The position numbers were made by a program, and so were the translations under genes. Of a stretch of 64,000 bases of DNA, positions 61,642-64,000 are shown piece after piece. Under the pieces are notes generated by a model. It was not told the DNA's origin. It ran no database searches and saw nothing but the letters and a program-made list of their open reading frames with translations. Location of the stretch: NCBI RefSeq assembly GCF_900110145.1, contig NZ_FOCP01000001.1, positions 124,001 through 188,000 on the forward strand, given 5' to 3'. The DNA is from Nitrosomonas marina. Lineage in GTDB: Bacteria > Pseudomonadota > Gammaproteobacteria > Burkholderiales > Nitrosomonadaceae. Position 1 is the first letter of the stretch. Each line of letters opens with the position of its first letter.

Positions 61642-62976
61642 ATGAAACCAACCAAGCTGATATCCTTCCTGTTTATTATTTTCTTACTCAGCGGATGCTT
61701 ATCGCCGCTCACGCTGAACAGAGCGGTCATAGTTTATGATGACGCGGTTACCAAGGCAGAATCCGAACAGCTATTGATCAATATTGCCCGGGCCCAGCAT
61801 CATGAACCGATTCATTTCACCAGAGTGCCAAACATTGCGGCCACGTTCGATTTTCGCATGAATGCAGGTGGAACACCTGCGCTGACAGGTGACTCAGGCG
61901 GGTTACTCATGCCATTATTCGGCGGCAGCATCGCCGAGAATCCCACGTTTACCATTATTCCGATCGAAGGCGAGGAATTTACCAAGCGATTGCTGACGCC
62001 GTTTCACCAGAGTAAACTGACCCTGCTGCTGCGTCAGCACTTTGATGTCGATCTGCTGCTGCGCATGATGGCACAGGAAGTACATCTGCATCCTCATCAT
62101 TCACATGACATGGAAAACAGCGCACCGGTCCATTTCGAGCGGCATTTTCGTTTCAAACGCAGGCATCGGAACGCCCTCGACAGGGCTACGATAGAACTGA
62201 CGAAGGAGCAGGCAAGTCGGGTGCGCACGCGTAGCCAAAGACATCAGAAACGGGTCACTTATCACAACAATCCATCCGATAAGTCCGGATACGAAATTTT
62301 CCGCAAGGTGGCATTGCATCTTTCTGCCATTCAGGACCAAAAACAGCTTTACGTTGAGCCGCTGACCTTTGAACGAAGCTGGACCATTCCAGCCGCGTCT
62401 GTGTCAGCGGAGGGATTTCAGGCTCTGGAGAAGGAATTTACCGTGCGTTACAACGCGGAAGACAGCACCTATACACTCAGCAAACAGTCGCTGGGGCCAA
62501 TTCTCATTACCAATTATGATCCCGATATCGTCTGCTGCGAGGAACGCGCGGAGCTGTTCGAAATGACCAGTCCGTGGATCACACATGATGTCGCCTTTGA
62601 TATCCACCCCGATTATGCAGGGGGAGACTGGCCCATTCAAGGATCTTTCCGGCTCAGAAGTTTTCATTCAATACTTAATTTTCTGGGTCACGCACTCGGC
62701 GAAAACCCGGAATACGACATTGAAAAAGATGCACGGACACCACCCATCGCCCACGATGAAAACCCCAGAATGACACTGGACCTTAAGGTATCGGACACAC
62801 CGCTGTCAGGCGCCGGACTGACCATCAAATCACACGACAAATACTATGCGATTAACACCGCGGAACCTGACGCGCACTGGAACCGGAACGCCTTTCAATT
62901 ACTGTATATTCTTTTTCGCATGACAATTACGGACGCGCCGCTCTTTGGCGCGCCCAGTATTACCATTGCCAAATAG
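61642..62976 (+). CDS. unrecognised 444-residue lipoprotein
   Basis: The gene starts at ATG 61642 (M-K-P-T-K-L-I-S-F-L-F-I-I-F). Its lipobox L-L-S-G-C gives an outer or inner membrane lipoprotein. The body contains a His-rich stretch (H-L-H-P-H-H-S-H near residue 150), a basic segment and the A-A-S-V-S-A-E-G-F-Q-A-L-E region. I do not recognise a named family. The conserved-looking E-S-E-Q-L-L-I-N-I-A-R-A-Q near residue 45 suggests a widespread but uncharacterised lipoprotein. It is followed 51 bp later by the ferritin-like gene. Confidence 0.7.
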   Translation: MKPTKLISFLFIIFLLSGCLSPLTLNRAVIVYDDAVTKAESEQLLINIARAQHHEPIHFTRVPNIAATFDFRMNAGGTPALTGDSGGLLMPLFGGSIAENPTFTIIPIEGEEFTKRLLTPFHQSKLTLLLRQHFDVDLLLRMMAQEVHLHPHHSHDMENSAPVHFERHFRFKRRHRNALDRATIELTKEQASRVRTRSQRHQKRVTYHNNPSDKSGYEIFRKVALHLSAIQDQKQLYVEPLTFERSWTIPAASVSAEGFQALEKEFTVRYNAEDSTYTLSKQSLGPILITNYDPDIVCCEERAELFEMTSPWITHDVAFDIHPDYAGGDWPIQGSFRLRSFHSILNFLGHALGENPEYDIEKDARTPPIAHDENPRMTLDLKVSDTPLSGAGLTIKSHDKYYAINTAEPDAHWNRNAFQLLYILFRMTITDAPLFGAPSITIAK

Positions 62977-63027
62977 CTAGCCCCCGACTCAGGCGCTATT
63001 GGAATATTTCATTCAGGAGGCTTAGTT

Positions 63028-63450
63028 ATGCACAATCTGACCGAGATTGAAATCAGCGCACTGAACGAGGCGCTGGATGATGAATACATGGCCTGGTCTG
63101 TCTATGATCAGGTAATCGCCGATTTTGGAACGATACAGCCTTTTAGCAATATTCGCGCAGCGGAAGAAAGGCATATCGCAGCGCTGCACACGCTGTTTAC
63201 ACAATACAATCTGCCAATTCCCGATAATTCGTGGCCCGGCAAAGTGGAGCGCTTCGCCAGCATACAAACCGCCTGCGAAGCCGCTGTGGCTGGCGAAATC
63301 GCCAATAGCAAAATGTATGACCGGTTAATGAAAGCAACAGAACGGCCGGACATCCTGGCAGTATTGCAGAACCTTCAGGAAGCATCACAGCAACGTCATT
63401 TGCCGGCCTTTCAGCGATGCCTTGAGCGCCACGTCCGGCAAAAGAAGTAA
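63028..63450 (+). CDS. DUF2202 ferritin-like protein
   Basis: The 140-residue helical protein has the ferritin-like metal motifs: L-D-D-E-Y-M-A near residue 16, F-S-N-I-R-A-A-E-E-R-H near 38, A-V-A-G-E-I near 90 and later Q-Q-R-H-L. These correspond to Glu and Glu-x-x-His pairs of the DUF2202 family, a stand-alone diiron helical bundle. Its role in iron or peroxide handling is probable but unproven. AGGAGG lies upstream of ATG 63028. It follows the lipoprotein gene and may share its transcript. Confidence 0.88.
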   Translation: MHNLTEIEISALNEALDDEYMAWSVYDQVIADFGTIQPFSNIRAAEERHIAALHTLFTQYNLPIPDNSWPGKVERFASIQTACEAAVAGEIANSKMYDRLMKATERPDILAVLQNLQEASQQRHLPAFQRCLERHVRQKK

Positions 63451-63532
63451 TCCCAGCCGGAAAATATCCCATGATTTACAAAAAAGCAGCGAGCGATAAG
63501 CGGCCAGCGAGCTTCAAAACGTGTATCAAACC

Positions 63533-63554
63533 ATATACGTATTAACACGTATAT
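63533..63554. repeat. 8-bp inverted repeat, possible operator
   Basis: ATATACGT (63533-63540) and ACGTATAT (63547-63554) are exact inverted repeats separated by six bases. They lie in the AT-rich gap about 170 bp before the last gene. The spacing would suit a dimeric regulator. No regulator is nearby. Confidence 0.4.
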
Positions 63555-63719
63555 ATTTGCCTAATCTGTTTTGATACACTGAAATACATAGTCTGGTGTT
63601 TATACCATTACAATAATGGATAATCAGCAAATGCTCTTACGAACGGCAAGGCAAAACGAGAAAAGTATCTTAATTGTTTTTTTGAGTTCCAGCTTGCCTA
63701 ATTTCTAAGGAGAAACATC

Positions 63720-64000
63720 ATGCGCAGAATTTATTTTCTTGTTCCGAATCTTTCCGTCACCAGAAAAATTGTCGAGGAATTGCTACTGGCCAAGGTCGAG
63801 GAAAAGCATATTCATGTCATCGCAAAACGCGGCACCCCGCTGGAAGATCTCCCCGAGGCCAACCTGCTACAAAAAAGCGACTTTGTTCCTGCCGTTGAGC
63901 AGGGTGCTGCTTTGGGCGGTGCGACCGGCCTGCTTGCAGGACTGGTTGCCGTGGCATTGCCACCCGCATCAACCGTTATTGCCGGCGGCGTTTTACTCGC
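63720..64000 (+). CDS. DUF1269-like membrane-associated protein, N-terminal part (cut by window edge)
   Basis: ATG 63720 follows AAGGAG at good spacing. The 93 visible residues run to the end of the window without a stop. They start M-R-R-I-Y-F-L-V-P-N and contain V-E-Q-G-A-A-L-G-G-A-T-G-L-L-A-G-L-V-A, a glycine-rich helix typical of DUF1269 and general-stress (17M-like) proteins. The remainder is outside the window. Function is unknown, with links to stress response known for related families. Confidence 0.75.
   Translation, partial: MRRIYFLVPNLSVTRKIVEELLLAKVEEKHIHVIAKRGTPLEDLPEANLLQKSDFVPAVEQGAALGGATGLLAGLVAVALPPASTVIAGGVLL

Noticed and set aside
61392-61739. 115-codon open frame overlapping the lipoprotein start
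   Set aside because: Its second half is the lipoprotein gene in another frame; the lipobox gene is clearly the real one.

Overview
The window looks like a chromosomal segment of a betaproteobacterium, probably a Nitrosomonas-like ammonia oxidiser. That placement is an inference from gene content and familiar pairings (lgt divergent from ilvD; a PP0621-type gene followed by pilS-pilR; a tRNA-Arg gene with encoded CCA; an N-type ATPase operon). No ammonia-oxidation gene is present, so the genus is a guess. No CRISPR array, rRNA or intact insertion sequence was seen.

Left part (1-9.4 kb). Seven minus-strand genes read from 8376 down to 202: MoeZ-type adenylyltransferase-rhodanese, JAMM protease, ubiquitin-like sulfur carrier, double-length class III CoA-transferase, AMP-forming acyl ligase, acyl-CoA dehydrogenase-like flavoprotein and MFS transporter. 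This set resembles the machinery for thiocarboxylic-acid siderophores (pyridine-2,6-dithiocarboxylate, thioquinolobactin). A good Fur-box match lies about 100 bp upstream of the first gene, and the cluster sits at the 3' side of a tRNA-Arg(CCU) gene, a common island insertion site. This is the most interesting locus.

9.7-21.1 kb is mostly housekeeping: trxB, an Smr protein, a DksA-like protein, a Bcp-type peroxiredoxin, a long YeiH-type transporter followed by a 43-residue membrane microprotein, a UspA protein, several small hypotheticals, a thiolase, a hybrid sensor kinase and a YgfZ-type protein. 21.3-27.4 kb is a complete N-type ATPase operon in the order atpD-C-Q-B-E-F-A-G. The usual atpR is missing, and the c subunit has lost the first-helix carboxylate typical of this family. 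An FkbM methyltransferase and a polysaccharide flippase follow.

30.6-40 kb is a signalling region. A translationally coupled Hpt / REC-GGDEF-EAL / HDOD-REC-GGDEF operon is followed by a TonB-dependent receptor and a YfiR-family periplasmic protein. Decayed second copies of both the YfiR protein and the receptor's C-terminus remain, so a receptor-YfiR module was once duplicated in tandem. A PP0621 protein, PilS and PilR come next, then an alginate-export-type porin.

45-64 kb holds lgt, ilvD, a VOC protein, a secreted zinc deacylase-like protein, a lytic transglycosylase, a small lipoprotein, an M23 peptidase with BTRD1-like repeats, an RND efflux operon (TolC, adaptor and pump), a sulfide:quinone oxidoreductase-like flavoprotein with a DUF2892 partner, a large unrecognised lipoprotein, a DUF2202 ferritin-like protein and the start of a DUF1269-like gene cut by the right edge.
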